This document shows, one piece after another, positions 12,482 through 21,999 of a stretch of 64,000 nucleotides of DNA; positions within the stretch are counted from its first letter, which is position 1; every line of letters begins with the position of its first letter. The position numbers and the translations under genes were made by a program. The stretch comes from Endomicrobium proavitum. GTDB lineage: Bacteria > Elusimicrobiota > Endomicrobiia > Endomicrobiales > Endomicrobiaceae. Location: NCBI RefSeq assembly GCF_001027545.1, contig NZ_CP009498.1, positions 682,001 to 746,000 on the forward strand. The letters are read 5' to 3'. The notes under the pieces were generated by a model. That model was not told where the DNA came from and made no database searches. It was given only the letters and a program-made list of their open reading frames with translations.

Positions 12482-13106
12482 TTTCTATTAACAATTTCCT
12501 GTGTTTAAGTATATAATGCAAGCCGGAATATATTGTAAGAATTGCCGCAATTAAAACAGACCACATAGGCAAAGCGCACAAGAAAGCTCCAAGCGAATGG
12601 TAATCTGCAGTATATCTTAAAGATTCTATGGACACGCCGTAAAACTTCAAAAGAGTTTCGTTTAAAATTATAATCAACAAAAGAAGTATTATAACCACAA
12701 TCTGCGACGTAGTTTTAAATTTTCCGGACTTATCCGCAGGTATTATCACATTTTTTGCCGCCGCAATGCTGCGAAGCCCCGTAATTAAAAACTCTCTTGC
12801 GATAATTGCCACAACCATCCACGCGGGAACGTTTAAATACGCAATATTTACAAAACATATAAATGCAGCCGATATTAAAAGTTTGTCCGCAAGAGGATCT
12901 AAAAAAATCCCTAAAGACGTTATTGTGTTCTGCTTTCTGGCTATTTTTCCGTCAAAATAATCCGTTATTGACGCCGCGGAAAAAATAATGAGCGCCAGTA
13001 TTGCAAACCAAAACCCGTCAAGTTCCATAAATAAAATAAAAAACGGAACCATTATAATTCTTGCCACCGTAAGCCTGTTTGCCAAATTCATAGTTTTTGT
13101 CGTCAT
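12474..13106 (-). CDS. pgsA: CDP-diacylglycerol--glycerol-3-phosphate 3-phosphatidyltransferase
   Basis: Makes phosphatidylglycerophosphate. The CDP-alcohol phosphotransferase signature is complete: Asp49, Asp52-Gly53, Ala56-Arg57, Gly66, Asp70, Asp74. 210 residues with several membrane helices. Overlaps rimO by four bases. Confidence 0.95.
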   Translation of the reverse strand: MTTKTMNLANRLTVARIIMVPFFILFMELDGFWFAILALIIFSAASITDYFDGKIARKQNTITSLGIFLDPLADKLLISAAFICFVNIAYLNVPAWMVVAIIAREFLITGLRSIAAAKNVIIPADKSGKFKTTSQIVVIILLLLIIILNETLLKFYGVSIESLRYTADYHSLGAFLCALPMWSVLIAAILTIYSGLHYILKHRKLLIENE

Positions 13107-14410
13107 AATAATTCCGCTTGAATGCTGTATCCTTTTATTGTCTTAATTTTTACGCTGCAAAAACTGCCGGACTTTACCGGTTTTAAACTTTCGCATATTA
13201 CATTGCCGTCAATATCCGGCGCCTGAAAAGGCGCGCGCCCCGTTACGGTATAATTATTTCCCTTCTTAACGCAGCTTTCAACTAAAATTTCAGTCTGCGA
13301 GCCCGTTAAAGATTTCATATCTTTCTTAAAAACTTCATATTGAGCGTTTTCAACAAGCACTCTTCTTAAAGACGACGTTTTGCCGTCTATATGTTTTTTT
13401 AATTTTGATGAAGCCGCCGTTTTCTGATTAGAATATTCAAACACGCCCGCATAACGAAAATAACCTTTTTGCAAAAAATCCGTAAGAGCCTGCACGTCTT
13501 TGTCTGTTTCCCCCGGAAAACCGGTGATTACCGAAGTTCTTAGAATTATATCGGGGTATTTATTTTTTATTTTTTCAATTACTTTCAATGTTGCAAGAGG
13601 GCGGTTCATGCTATTTAAAATTTTTTCGCTTGCGTGCTGAATCGGAATATCTATATATTTGCAAATATTTTCACGTGAATTTATTTCTTGAAGCAACGCG
13701 TCCGTAACGCTTACGGGATAAGCGTACATAAGCCTTATCCATTTTAGTTTGTCCGTTTTTGAAATTTCAGCCAAAAGCTTGTTTAATGAAAACTTCCCGT
13801 AAATATCTATTCCGTAGCTTGTTGTGTCTTGAGCGATAAGAGAAAGTTCTTTAACGCCCGAAGCCGCCAAAGCTTGAACTTCGCTTTTTAATGACGATAA
13901 GCTTCTGCTTTTATATTTTCCGCGCAAATTTGGAATGATACAAAAACTGCATTTGTGGTTGCAGCCCTCGGCAATCTTCAGGTATGCACATGGAAGCGTT
14001 GAAGATAAAAGTCGGAATTTTGAATCGTTGAGTCCGCCGGCTTCAAGCAAAACGTCTCCGGCATTTTTATTTTGAAGCAAAAGCGGCAGTTTATTTAAAG
14101 AACCCGTACCGACAAAACCGTCTATTTCCGGAAAGCATTTTATAAAATCTTCTTTTAAAAGCTGCGGCAAACATCCGCTAACAAAAACTTTTACGTTTTT
14201 CTTACGTTTTATTTTCAACGCATCGCTTATACTTTTTTCAGATTCTCTGCGAGCCGCGTCTATAAAAGAACAAGTGTGAATTACTATAACATCGGCGTCA
14301 TTTGTATCGGCGCAAACGGCAAAATTTTTACTTTGCAGTATTCCCAGCAGATACTCTGCTTCCACCGTGTTTTTAGGACATCCTAAAACTATAACCGCTA
14401 CTTTTAACAT
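13103..14410 (-). CDS. rimO: Ribosomal protein S12 methylthiotransferase RimO
   Basis: Radical-SAM enzyme that methylthiolates an aspartate of ribosomal protein S12. The N-terminal UPF0004 domain begins LGCPKNTVEAEYLLG. The radical-SAM cluster motif CNHKCSFC follows IAEGC, and a C-terminal TRAM domain closes the protein. 435 residues is normal. The LGCPKN start and general pattern favour RimO over MiaB. Shares one base with the rodZ-like gene. Confidence 0.93.
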   Translation of the reverse strand: MLKVAVIVLGCPKNTVEAEYLLGILQSKNFAVCADTNDADVIVIHTCSFIDAARRESEKSISDALKIKRKKNVKVFVSGCLPQLLKEDFIKCFPEIDGFVGTGSLNKLPLLLQNKNAGDVLLEAGGLNDSKFRLLSSTLPCAYLKIAEGCNHKCSFCIIPNLRGKYKSRSLSSLKSEVQALAASGVKELSLIAQDTTSYGIDIYGKFSLNKLLAEISKTDKLKWIRLMYAYPVSVTDALLQEINSRENICKYIDIPIQHASEKILNSMNRPLATLKVIEKIKNKYPDIILRTSVITGFPGETDKDVQALTDFLQKGYFRYAGVFEYSNQKTAASSKLKKHIDGKTSSLRRVLVENAQYEVFKKDMKSLTGSQTEILVESCVKKGNNYTVTGRAPFQAPDIDGNVICESLKPVKSGSFCSVKIKTIKGYSIQAELL

Positions 14411-15171
14411 TATTTGCTGCCAACGCGTTTTTTAAGAACAACTGTTTTAACGTCCTGAATTGAACCTGTTTTAACGTCTATTTCCTGCCCGTTAAAAAAC
14501 ACTCTGACTCCGGGAGTATATCCTATTCTTAACACAAAAGAATCGTCGGCAAACAACTCTTGGCGCGCGCCTTTTATTAAAGTGCCCTCAAAAATTTCTT
14601 TACCGTCGCCGTCAACTTTAACCCAAACCGTATCTACGGCTTCTAACACAACTTTTTGACGCAAAACATCTGGAGGAGTTATAACGTTTTGAGGCTCTGC
14701 CTTTTCTTCAATTTTAACAACTGCCGCCGCAGAAAAGGCGGAAGAGCTTGATATTTTTTTATTAAGATACATAAACGCGCCTAAAAGAACCGCAGCCACA
14801 AGCAAAGCCGCAACGGGTTTTTTAATGTCGGTTTTTTTTCTTTCGGGAGTATTCTGCGCATCTTGTTTTGCCGCGTTTTTTTCAGGAGTATTTTTTGACA
14901 ACTCCTGAATGGGCTGTTGCTGCAAAGAGTCTAAAGGCGGAATTTTTGTCAAATTATGCTCTTTAAGCAAAGCATCTGCGTCAAAACCTAAAAATTTTGC
15001 ATAAGATCTTACAAAACTTTTATAATAAACTTCCGCGACAAAAACAGTATCGTCGCCGTCTTCAATGGCCTGAAGGTATTTTTCCTGAATTTTAACGGCT
15101 TTATGAACCGCGTCAAAAGTAAGCCCTTTTGACAAACGTTTTTCTTTTAACAACTTTCCCAATTCTTTCAT
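14410..15171 (-). CDS. RodZ-like helix-turn-helix membrane protein
   Basis: 253 residues: an N-terminal Cro/RodZ-type HTH (about 1-70, LGKLLKEKRLSKGLTFDAV), a charged linker, one membrane helix at about 119-136, and a periplasmic beta-rich C-terminal domain of the DUF4115 type (VKVDGDGKEIFEGTLIKG). This is the RodZ architecture, which connects MreB to the rod-shape machinery. Neighbours encode lipid synthesis and division functions, consistent with a shape role. Confidence 0.85.
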   Translation of the reverse strand: MKELGKLLKEKRLSKGLTFDAVHKAVKIQEKYLQAIEDGDDTVFVAEVYYKSFVRSYAKFLGFDADALLKEHNLTKIPPLDSLQQQPIQELSKNTPEKNAAKQDAQNTPERKKTDIKKPVAALLVAAVLLGAFMYLNKKISSSSAFSAAAVVKIEEKAEPQNVITPPDVLRQKVVLEAVDTVWVKVDGDGKEIFEGTLIKGARQELFADDSFVLRIGYTPGVRVFFNGQEIDVKTGSIQDVKTVVLKKRVGSK

Positions 15172-15184
15172 TTTGCTTTCTCTT

Positions 15185-15832
15185 CTAATTAAGTTTTATT
15201 ACTTCAACGCTCGCAGGCGCCTTAAACTTGAATAAATTTTTATTTAACTCAGGATTTATTTTGTAATTTTTTATTTCCACGGTTACCTGCGCGCCTTCCG
15301 AAAGAACTACGGCTTTTGAAGGACGAAGATTTTCTTTAGACACAAAAAGTTTCATGCTCCAATCTTTATTTGTTTTAGGATACACTTCTAAAACGTACGA
15401 ACTCTCATCTTCGCTTAAATATTTCACAATATTATTTTTGCTTATATTTTTATAATTTGCGCCGAAGTTTACAATAGCTGCAGGAGAAAAATTAGCGTTT
15501 ATTACATTTTCGTAATTATCTTCCAGCGCCTGAAAATTTTCAGGAGTATAAATTATTATTTTTCTGCCGTTAATATAAATTCTCTGTTCTTGCGGAGTTT
15601 TTTGAACTATAACCGCATTGTCGGGCTTCAAATATTTAACGTTGCCGGATATTTTTTGTTTTTCATTTGTTGACGTAAAAAGCAGCTCTTGAATAAAGTC
15701 AGCCTCAAGCGTATTTACCTGCGCGTCGTTTTCCTGCATTTTAGAAATAACTCCCTGCGTTTTGTCCGCGTCTTGCGCAAACACAGGATAAATTAAAAAC
15801 ATCATAATAAAAGAGATTAATATTTTTTTCAT
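15185..15832 (-). CDS. lolA: Outer-membrane lipoprotein carrier protein LolA
   Basis: Periplasmic chaperone that moves lipoproteins to the outer membrane. A signal peptide (about residues 1-19, ending VFA) precedes a LolA-like half-barrel (VNTLEADFIQEL, then GNVKYLKPDNAVI). 215 residues. Its presence implies a Gram-negative envelope and fits the many lipoproteins in the window. Confidence 0.88.
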   Translation of the reverse strand: MKKILISFIMMFLIYPVFAQDADKTQGVISKMQENDAQVNTLEADFIQELLFTSTNEKQKISGNVKYLKPDNAVIVQKTPQEQRIYINGRKIIIYTPENFQALEDNYENVINANFSPAAIVNFGANYKNISKNNIVKYLSEDESSYVLEVYPKTNKDWSMKLFVSKENLRPSKAVVLSEGAQVTVEIKNYKINPELNKNLFKFKAPASVEVIKLN

Positions 15833-15882
15833 CTAATTTTCTTTTTCACCTTTACCCCTTGCTTGTCCTTACTACTTTTTAC

Positions 15883-18075
15883 TTATGCCGTTCTAATATA
15901 CTCTTCTATTTTATCATAATTTATCTGCCACTTGTTAGTGCCTTCCGGTTTTGTTATAAAACCTTTCATCTCCAAAATACTTAAAATGTTAGTGGCTCTT
16001 GCCGAACTTCCGAAATTTGCCTTAAGCAAATCTTGCGAAACGCGCCGGCGCTCGTTAATAAGTTTTAACGCCGGAAGCAAATCTTTCATGCTCTTTTCTT
16101 CGGCGGCATTAAAACCGGAAGAAACTTCCGCCGCAACGGCAAGCGGCTCGTAAATTCTCGGAAAATTTTGATCGTTAATAAAATCTATAATTTTCTGGGC
16201 TTCTTTAAGAGAAACAAACGCTCCCTGCAAACGCACCGGACGGGCCTCCCCCGGAGGTAAAAACAGCATATCGCCCTTACCCATTAAATTCTCCGCGCCC
16301 AGCATATCTAAAATAACTCGCGAATCTATAGCCGACGTAGTTTGAAAAGAAAGCCTTGCCGGAAAATTGGCTTTGATTATACCTGTAATAACGTTAACAG
16401 AGGGTCTTTGCGTTGCAAGTATCAAGTGAATTCCCACAGCGCGCGCCATTTGCGCTAAACGCTGAATAGAATCTTCTATCTCTTTTTTTGCCACAAGCAT
16501 TAAATCGGCAAGCTCGTCTATAACTACAACAATGTAGAACTCTTTTTCACCGCCGGTTTCCGACATTTTTGCGTTATACTCTTCAATATTTCTAACTGTC
16601 GCCGCCGCAAATTTTGTGTAACGTCCTTCCATAACAGTAACAAGTTTTTTTAAAGCGCTGGCGGCTTCTCTGGGGTTTGTTATTATGTCCGCATCGGCAG
16701 CAGACGTTGACGGATTATAAAGATGCGGAATGTCTTTGTATATAGGCATTTCCACCCTTTTAGGATCTATAATCATAAACTTTACTTCGTCCGGACGCGC
16801 TTTAAATAAAACCGAAAGTATTATGGTGTGTATTCCTACGCTTTTTCCCGAGCCCGTTGCGCCGGCTATAAGAAGATGCGGCATAGACGCCAAATTTGTT
16901 ACGTAACCCTCGCCGTCAGTAGTTTTACCAAGCGCCAAAGTTAAAAGAGATTTTGAATTTATAAAAGACGAATGTTCCACTATGCCGCGCAAGCCTACGG
17001 TAACGCTGTCGGGGTTAGGCACTTCAACGCCCACGGCTGCTTTTTCGGGAATAGGCACAACTCTTATAGACGCCGTGCGCATTGTAAGTGAAATATTTTC
17101 TATTATGTTTGTTACGGATTGAATTTTTATTCCTGGAGCAAGTATTAAATCGTACCTTGTTACTACAGGCCCCGGAATAATGTCTTTTACCTCGGCAGGT
17201 ATGCCGAAATCCGCAAGAGTGCTTCTTAGAAGCTCTGCCCGTCTTAAAAGCTCATCTTTATTTGTATGAAAACTTTTTGTTTCGTCGTTTTTTAAAATTG
17301 TCGAATGAGGGAATTTATAGTCAAAACTTTTGCTGTCAAGTTTTACCTGCGGCTTTTGCGGCTCTGACGGCGTTGCCTGTTTTTCAGCCGCGGAATTTTC
17401 TTTTTTTTGCTTGTTTACAATATTCGGAACAAACGGTTCCAGCTTTTTTATTTCGGGAAGCAAGCCGGATTTATTTTCAAAAATTTTAGGAGCTTTCAGC
17501 GCCGCAGCCTCTTTTTCTTCTTTGCGTTTTTTAATGTCTTCTTTAATATTTTTAAGAAAATTATAAACAACTTTGCTTATGCATATACGTAAAAGACGCG
17601 CTGTAAAAAATAAAAACAGAATTACGATAACGGCAAAACCGAACGCTTCTCCGAAAAGTTCTTTAAAAAAAGGATAAAAAGTTTTGCCTATCCAGCCGCC
17701 GGAAACGTTTGCAGCCGCAAACAAAACGCTTGCCGCCTCAAATGCCAGAGAGCCGAATATCAACAAAGCCACAGACCAAATAAAATCCGTTCTTTCTTTA
17801 AGTTCTGCGGATTTTTTTATGTGTATTATAAAATACCATAAAAGTATAAACGGTAAAATATAAGTCGCGCTTCCGAAAATTCCGTTTACAAAAATATTAT
17901 TAAAAGCTCTGCCGATAATTCCCGCGTTTTGCGGAACAACGCACAAAAACGCTGCAATAAAAGACGCCAAAATAAAAAACAGGGCAGAAACTTCCCTGTT
18001 TCTATCCTGATGATTTTGTTTTTTTCTTTTATTTTCGTTTTTAGATTTTTTGTTGTTCTTTTTTTTCTTCCCCAT
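15883..18075 (-). CDS. ftsK: DNA translocase FtsK/SpoIIIE
   Basis: Septal ATPase that pumps DNA and activates Xer recombination. 730 residues: a very basic start, about four membrane helices between residues 30 and 170, a short linker, then the motor with Walker A GATGSGKS (405-412), Walker B VVIDELADL, and a C-terminal winged-helix gamma domain (SSARATNILSILEMKGFI). The linker is short compared with E. coli. First gene of an operon ending in xerD. Confidence 0.95.
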   Translation of the reverse strand: MGKKKKNNKKSKNENKRKKQNHQDRNREVSALFFILASFIAAFLCVVPQNAGIIGRAFNNIFVNGIFGSATYILPFILLWYFIIHIKKSAELKERTDFIWSVALLIFGSLAFEAASVLFAAANVSGGWIGKTFYPFFKELFGEAFGFAVIVILFLFFTARLLRICISKVVYNFLKNIKEDIKKRKEEKEAAALKAPKIFENKSGLLPEIKKLEPFVPNIVNKQKKENSAAEKQATPSEPQKPQVKLDSKSFDYKFPHSTILKNDETKSFHTNKDELLRRAELLRSTLADFGIPAEVKDIIPGPVVTRYDLILAPGIKIQSVTNIIENISLTMRTASIRVVPIPEKAAVGVEVPNPDSVTVGLRGIVEHSSFINSKSLLTLALGKTTDGEGYVTNLASMPHLLIAGATGSGKSVGIHTIILSVLFKARPDEVKFMIIDPKRVEMPIYKDIPHLYNPSTSAADADIITNPREAASALKKLVTVMEGRYTKFAAATVRNIEEYNAKMSETGGEKEFYIVVVIDELADLMLVAKKEIEDSIQRLAQMARAVGIHLILATQRPSVNVITGIIKANFPARLSFQTTSAIDSRVILDMLGAENLMGKGDMLFLPPGEARPVRLQGAFVSLKEAQKIIDFINDQNFPRIYEPLAVAAEVSSGFNAAEEKSMKDLLPALKLINERRRVSQDLLKANFGSSARATNILSILEMKGFITKPEGTNKWQINYDKIEEYIRTA

Positions 18076-18130
18076 TAGGAACCTCTTAGGACGTCGGATG
18101 GAGATTAACTCATTTACTGCGGTTAAAACT

Positions 18131-18162
18131 TTTTCTGCCGGCGTAAAACGCCGGCAGAAAAA
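18131..18162 (-). terminator. Bidirectional intrinsic terminator
   Basis: Perfect stem CTGCCGGCGT/ACGCCGGCAG with a short loop, flanked by A- and T-runs. It lies just past the winged-helix gene stop and separates that unit from the ftsK operon. Confidence 0.85.
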
Positions 18163-18171
18163 ACGAAGCGC

Positions 18172-18381
18172 TTATTTTTTTAACGAAATTTTGTATGTAA
18201 AATCCACCTGCTCTACATTTACTTTATTTTCTCTTGAAAGCCAGCCTAAAGCAAGGTAAAGCATAGTGTTTGACAAGCCTAAATTAGCTTTTATTTTTAT
18301 AGGAGAAGACTCGCCGTTTTCGTTGAGGTATTTCCATATTTCGCCTGCGGCAAAACCTATTCTTGTTATCATATCGCTCAT
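18172..18381 (-). CDS. Winged helix-turn-helix domain protein (DUF2582-like)
   Basis: 69-residue protein made of one winged helix (AAGEIWKYLNENGESSPIKIKANLGLSN... then a beta wing KVNVEQVDFTYKISL). It matches the small family of stand-alone wHTH proteins found in Bacteroidota and related phyla. DNA targets are unknown. It directly follows accB. Confidence 0.8.
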   Translation of the reverse strand: MSDMITRIGFAAGEIWKYLNENGESSPIKIKANLGLSNTMLYLALGWLSRENKVNVEQVDFTYKISLKK

Positions 18382-18405
18382 TTTATTTTACCTGTTTGCG
18401 GCATT

Positions 18406-18870
18406 TTAAACTTTTTCAATTTCAAATAAATCCTGACCGGAATTTACGGGTTTTCCGTTTTCGGCAATAACTTTTACTATTTTTGCTTTAAAAGTTGCTT
18501 TTATTTCGTTCATAACTTTCATGGCTTCTATAATACAAACCGTTTTACCCGCGTCCACAATGTCTCCCTCTTTTGCAAAAACGGGAGAAGACGGAGACGG
18601 AGACTGATAAAAAACGCCCATAATAGGCGATTTTATAGTTTCGCCTTTTGATGCAGGCGCCGCATCTTGTTTTACTTTTGCCGCAGTAGCCGCCGCCGCG
18701 ACAGCCGGCTGGCGAACAACGTCTTTCTGCACGTAAACGCCCGCGTTAGGGTCTTTACGCTTAATAGCTACGCTATAATCTTTGGAGTTAACTTCAAGCT
18801 CCTGAATTTTTTCGTCTTTCATTATCTCGTAAAGAGATTTTACCGTATCTTTAATTTCTTTGTTAGCCAT
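18406..18870 (-). CDS. accB: Biotin carboxyl carrier protein of acetyl-CoA carboxylase
   Basis: Carries biotin on Lys118 within the EAMKVMNEI motif. The N-terminal helical region, an Ala/Pro/Lys-rich linker (about 55-78) and the C-terminal biotinyl domain beginning SPIMGVFY are in the usual order; 154 residues is typical. accC, its usual neighbour, is absent here, so other subunits must be elsewhere. A decarboxylase-type carrier is possible but the PSPSSPVF segment is characteristic of AccB. Confidence 0.92.
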   Translation of the reverse strand: MANKEIKDTVKSLYEIMKDEKIQELEVNSKDYSVAIKRKDPNAGVYVQKDVVRQPAVAAAATAAKVKQDAAPASKGETIKSPIMGVFYQSPSPSSPVFAKEGDIVDAGKTVCIIEAMKVMNEIKATFKAKIVKVIAENGKPVNSGQDLFEIEKV

Positions 18871-18912
18871 TTCTATTCCTTAAATATGGGATAAAAAACT
18901 ACTAACTGCATT

Positions 18913-20991
18913 TTACTTTCCTTCGTTTACCGCCTTAATGCTTAAGTTTACGCGTCCCTGCTTGTCTATTTCTAAAACTTTCACCGTAACGGTATCGCCT
19001 TCGCTTACCGCATCTTCAACTTTGGCAACGCGTTTTTCCGAAAGCTGCGAAATGTGAATTAATCCCTCTTTTCCGGGAAGCACTTCGGCAAACGCTCCGA
19101 AAGCCATTATTTTTGTAATTCTGCCCTCATATATTTTACCTACTTCAACTTCAACGGTTAAAGATTCAACGTACGCTTTTGCGCTGAGAACGCCGTCGTT
19201 ATCTATTCCCGAAATATAAACCGTTCCGTCTTCGTCAATATCAACTTTTGCGCCGGTAGCTTCCTGAAGTTTTCTGATGTTTTTCCCACCGGGGCCGATA
19301 AGTTCGCCGATTTTATTTTGAGGAATTTTAAGCGTTTCCATTCTCGGAGCATATACAGAAAGGTCGCTGCTTGGCGCGGAAATTGCGGAATCCATTTTAT
19401 CTAAAATGAAGAATCTGCCGCGTTTTGCCTGGTCTAACGCTTTTGTTAAAATATCGTGCGTAAGTCCTGAAATTTTTATATCCATCTGCAAAGCGGTAAT
19501 ACCGTTTTTTGTTCCTGCAACTTTAAAATCCATATCGCCGAGATGATCTTCCATACCCATAATGTCGGTAAGAACAACGTAATTGTCGCCTTCTTTTATA
19601 AGCCCCATTGCAACGCCCGCAACGGCAGCTTTTACGGGAACGCCGGCGTTAAAAAGCGCAAGCGAGCCGCCGCAAACAGACGCCATTGACGACGAACCGT
19701 TGGATTCTAAAATATCCGAAACTATTCTTATTGTATAACCGAAATCTTCTTCTTTGGGAAGAACCGCTCTCAACGCTCTTTTTGCAAGGTTGCCGTGACC
19801 GATTTCTCTTCTGCTGGTAGAACGTTCGCCTCTTGGTTCGCCGGTAGAAAATCCGGGGAAGTTGTAGTGAAGAAGAAATCTGTCTTTAGATTCTCCGGCA
19901 AGCTCGTCCAAAATCTGTTTGTCGCCGGGAGTTCCGAGGGTAACGCTTACAAGAGCCTGCGTTTGACCTCTTGTAAACAATGCTGAACCGTGAGCTCTGG
20001 GAAGAAATCCAGTTTCGCAGGTTATGGAGCGTATTTCTTCAAAGCCGCGCCCGTCGGTGCGGACTTTTTTATTTAATACAAGCTCTCTTGCTTTAACATA
20101 ATATATGTCTTCAAGTATGGCGCTTATTGCAGACGCCGGTTCTTCCGGATATTTTTCAAGAAGTCTCTTGGTTAAATCTTTCTTATAATTTGACCAAAAA
20201 GATTCTCTTTCGTCTTTATCTTTTATCGTTACGCCTTCTTCGGCTTTTGCAATTGCTTCAGCGTCTATATCAGCTTTGAGCGCCGCGTTGTAAACGGGAG
20301 CGGCAGCTTCAATTTTCTTTTTCTGAGGGAAAGCTTTCTGAACTTCGCAAATAGCTTTAACCGTATTTCTTGCAAGCTCTAAAGCTTCAAGCATTTCGGT
20401 TTCCGAAATTTCCAAAGACGCGGCTTCAACCATGGTAACGGCTTCGTCGGTTCCGCTTACAAGCAAATCTAAATCGCTTGTTTTTTGTTCTTCTTTTGTG
20501 GGGTTTATTACGAATTTTCCGTCAACTCTGCCGATTCTCACGCAAGCTATAGGCGTTGTGAAAGGAATGTCGGAAGTTATAAGCGCTACGGAAGTTCCTA
20601 TTACGGAAGCTATTTCGGTGTCGTTTACTCCGTCGTAAGAAAGAACTATCGCAGAAATCTGCGTGTCGTTTCTCCAATATTCGGGAAACAAAGGTCTTAT
20701 GCTTCTGTCTATAATTCTGCTTACTAAAATTTCGCTGTCTCTGGGTTTTGCTTCTCTTTTGAAAAATCCTCCGGGAATTTTTCCGGCGGCGTAAGTTCTT
20801 TCTCTGTAGTCAACCGTTAACGGCATAAAATCTATGCCTACTTTAGGCTCTTTAGACGAAACAGCCGTAACCAAAACTACGGTTTCGCCGATTGTTACCG
20901 TGCAAGCGCCACTTGCCTGTTTTGCAACTTTCCCTGATTCTACGACGAATTTTTTTCCCGCTACTTCAATTTCTTTTTTAAAATATTGCAT
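18913..20991 (-). CDS. pnp: Polyribonucleotide nucleotidyltransferase
   Basis: Phosphorolytic 3'-5' exoribonuclease and degradosome component. Two RNase PH domains, the second with FSTGEPRGERSTSRREIGHG and an active-site segment (SDILESNGSSSMASVCGG), are followed by KH (IGPGGKNIRKLQ) and S1 domains. 692 residues. It lies downstream of rpsO, the order known from E. coli. Confidence 0.97.
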   Translation of the reverse strand: MQYFKKEIEVAGKKFVVESGKVAKQASGACTVTIGETVVLVTAVSSKEPKVGIDFMPLTVDYRERTYAAGKIPGGFFKREAKPRDSEILVSRIIDRSIRPLFPEYWRNDTQISAIVLSYDGVNDTEIASVIGTSVALITSDIPFTTPIACVRIGRVDGKFVINPTKEEQKTSDLDLLVSGTDEAVTMVEAASLEISETEMLEALELARNTVKAICEVQKAFPQKKKIEAAAPVYNAALKADIDAEAIAKAEEGVTIKDKDERESFWSNYKKDLTKRLLEKYPEEPASAISAILEDIYYVKARELVLNKKVRTDGRGFEEIRSITCETGFLPRAHGSALFTRGQTQALVSVTLGTPGDKQILDELAGESKDRFLLHYNFPGFSTGEPRGERSTSRREIGHGNLAKRALRAVLPKEEDFGYTIRIVSDILESNGSSSMASVCGGSLALFNAGVPVKAAVAGVAMGLIKEGDNYVVLTDIMGMEDHLGDMDFKVAGTKNGITALQMDIKISGLTHDILTKALDQAKRGRFFILDKMDSAISAPSSDLSVYAPRMETLKIPQNKIGELIGPGGKNIRKLQEATGAKVDIDEDGTVYISGIDNDGVLSAKAYVESLTVEVEVGKIYEGRITKIMAFGAFAEVLPGKEGLIHISQLSEKRVAKVEDAVSEGDTVTVKVLEIDKQGRVNLSIKAVNEGK

Positions 20992-21032
20992 CTTTTCTCC
21001 GTTTGCGACTCACGCGCAAAAGATCCAAACAA

Positions 21033-21049
21033 ATTCCGCAAAACGGAAT
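21033..21049 (-). promoter_or_regulatory. Hairpin in the pnp leader
   Basis: ATTCCG/CGGAAT stem with a five-base loop in the 142-base rpsO-pnp gap. In E. coli the pnp leader hairpin is the RNase III autoregulation site; a similar use here is only a possibility. Confidence 0.35.
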
Positions 21050-21093
21050 CTCTTTGCATCCTTTGGGCTTTTTTGCCGCTTTTTTTGTATAAA

Positions 21094-21126
21094 TGCCCTT
21101 ACCTTTGAAAGTCAAAGATAAGGGCA
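21094..21126 (-). terminator. Hairpin terminator after rpsO
   Basis: TGCCCTTA-CTTTGA / TCAAAG-TAAGGGCA, a 14-bp stem with one mismatch, starting 8 bases past the rpsO stop. The U-rich run is weak on the minus strand, so partial readthrough into pnp is likely. Confidence 0.65.
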
Positions 21127-21133
21127 ATATTTT

Positions 21134-21394
21134 TTACTTTCTTAAATCTAATTTTTTAATCAATGTTGCGTAGCCGTCTTTATCGTGTTTCTTAATATAG
21201 TCAAGAAGTCTTCTTCTCTGACCTATCATTTTCAAAAAACCCACTCTTGACGCAAAATCTTTCGGGAATTTCTGAAAATGGTCTGAAAGATATTTAATTC
21301 TTGAAGTAAGCAATGCAACCTGAACCTCAGGCGAACCGGTGTCGGTCGCGTGCGTTTTAAACTGTTCCACAACTTCTTTTTTTACCAAAGCCAT
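21134..21394 (-). CDS. rpsO: 30S ribosomal protein S15
   Basis: 86-residue S15 with the 16S rRNA-binding segments TGSPEVQVALLTSRI, LSDHF and GQRRRLLDYI. Standard length. Confidence 0.98.
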   Translation of the reverse strand: MALVKKEVVEQFKTHATDTGSPEVQVALLTSRIKYLSDHFQKFPKDFASRVGFLKMIGQRRRLLDYIKKHDKDGYATLIKKLDLRK

Positions 21395-21503
21395 CTTTTG
21401 TAACGCTCCTTATTGTTTTTATGAAAATTAGTTTTTAAACAACTTAAAAATTGTATCAAATTTTAATTAAAAAAACAATTAGAAGACTGTGCGGCAAATG
21501 TAA

Positions 21504-21965
21504 TTAGATTTGCGAATACAAACTTGCCATTTCAATAGCGCTTAATGCGGCGTCGGCGCCTTTGTTTCCGGATTTTGTACCGGCGCGTTCAACAGCCTGT
21601 TCTATTGTTTCAGTGGTTAATACGCCAAAAATTACGGGAGCTTTGCTTGAAAGCCCTACATTGGCAACGCCTTTTGAAACTTCCGACGCAACATAATCAA
21701 AATGAGGAGTAGCTCCTCTTATAACGCAGCCCAAACAAATAATAGCGTCAACTTTTCCGCTTTCGGCTATTTTCTTTGCAACAGCCGGAATTTCAAACGC
21801 GCCCGGAACCCAAGTAAGCGAAATATCCGCGTCCGCAGCTCCGTGCCTTTTTAAAATATCTTCCGCGCCGCCGATAAGTTTATTTGTTATAAACTCGTTA
21901 AACCTTGACGCCACAATAGCAAACTTCTTCCCGTCGGCCTTCAACTGTCCGTTAATAACTTTCAT
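21504..21965 (-). CDS. ribH: 6,7-dimethyl-8-ribityllumazine synthase
   Basis: Condenses the RibA/RibB-derived precursors to lumazine, penultimate step of riboflavin synthesis. Motifs [33 protein letters not shown] and GVLTTE line the active site; 153 residues is normal. Last gene of the rib operon. Confidence 0.96.
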   Translation of the reverse strand: MKVINGQLKADGKKFAIVASRFNEFITNKLIGGAEDILKRHGAADADISLTWVPGAFEIPAVAKKIAESGKVDAIICLGCVIRGATPHFDYVASEVSKGVANVGLSSKAPVIFGVLTTETIEQAVERAGTKSGNKGADAALSAIEMASLYSQI

Positions 21966-21999
21966 GTAAAACTCCTTTTTGTAATTTTTAATTGCCGGT

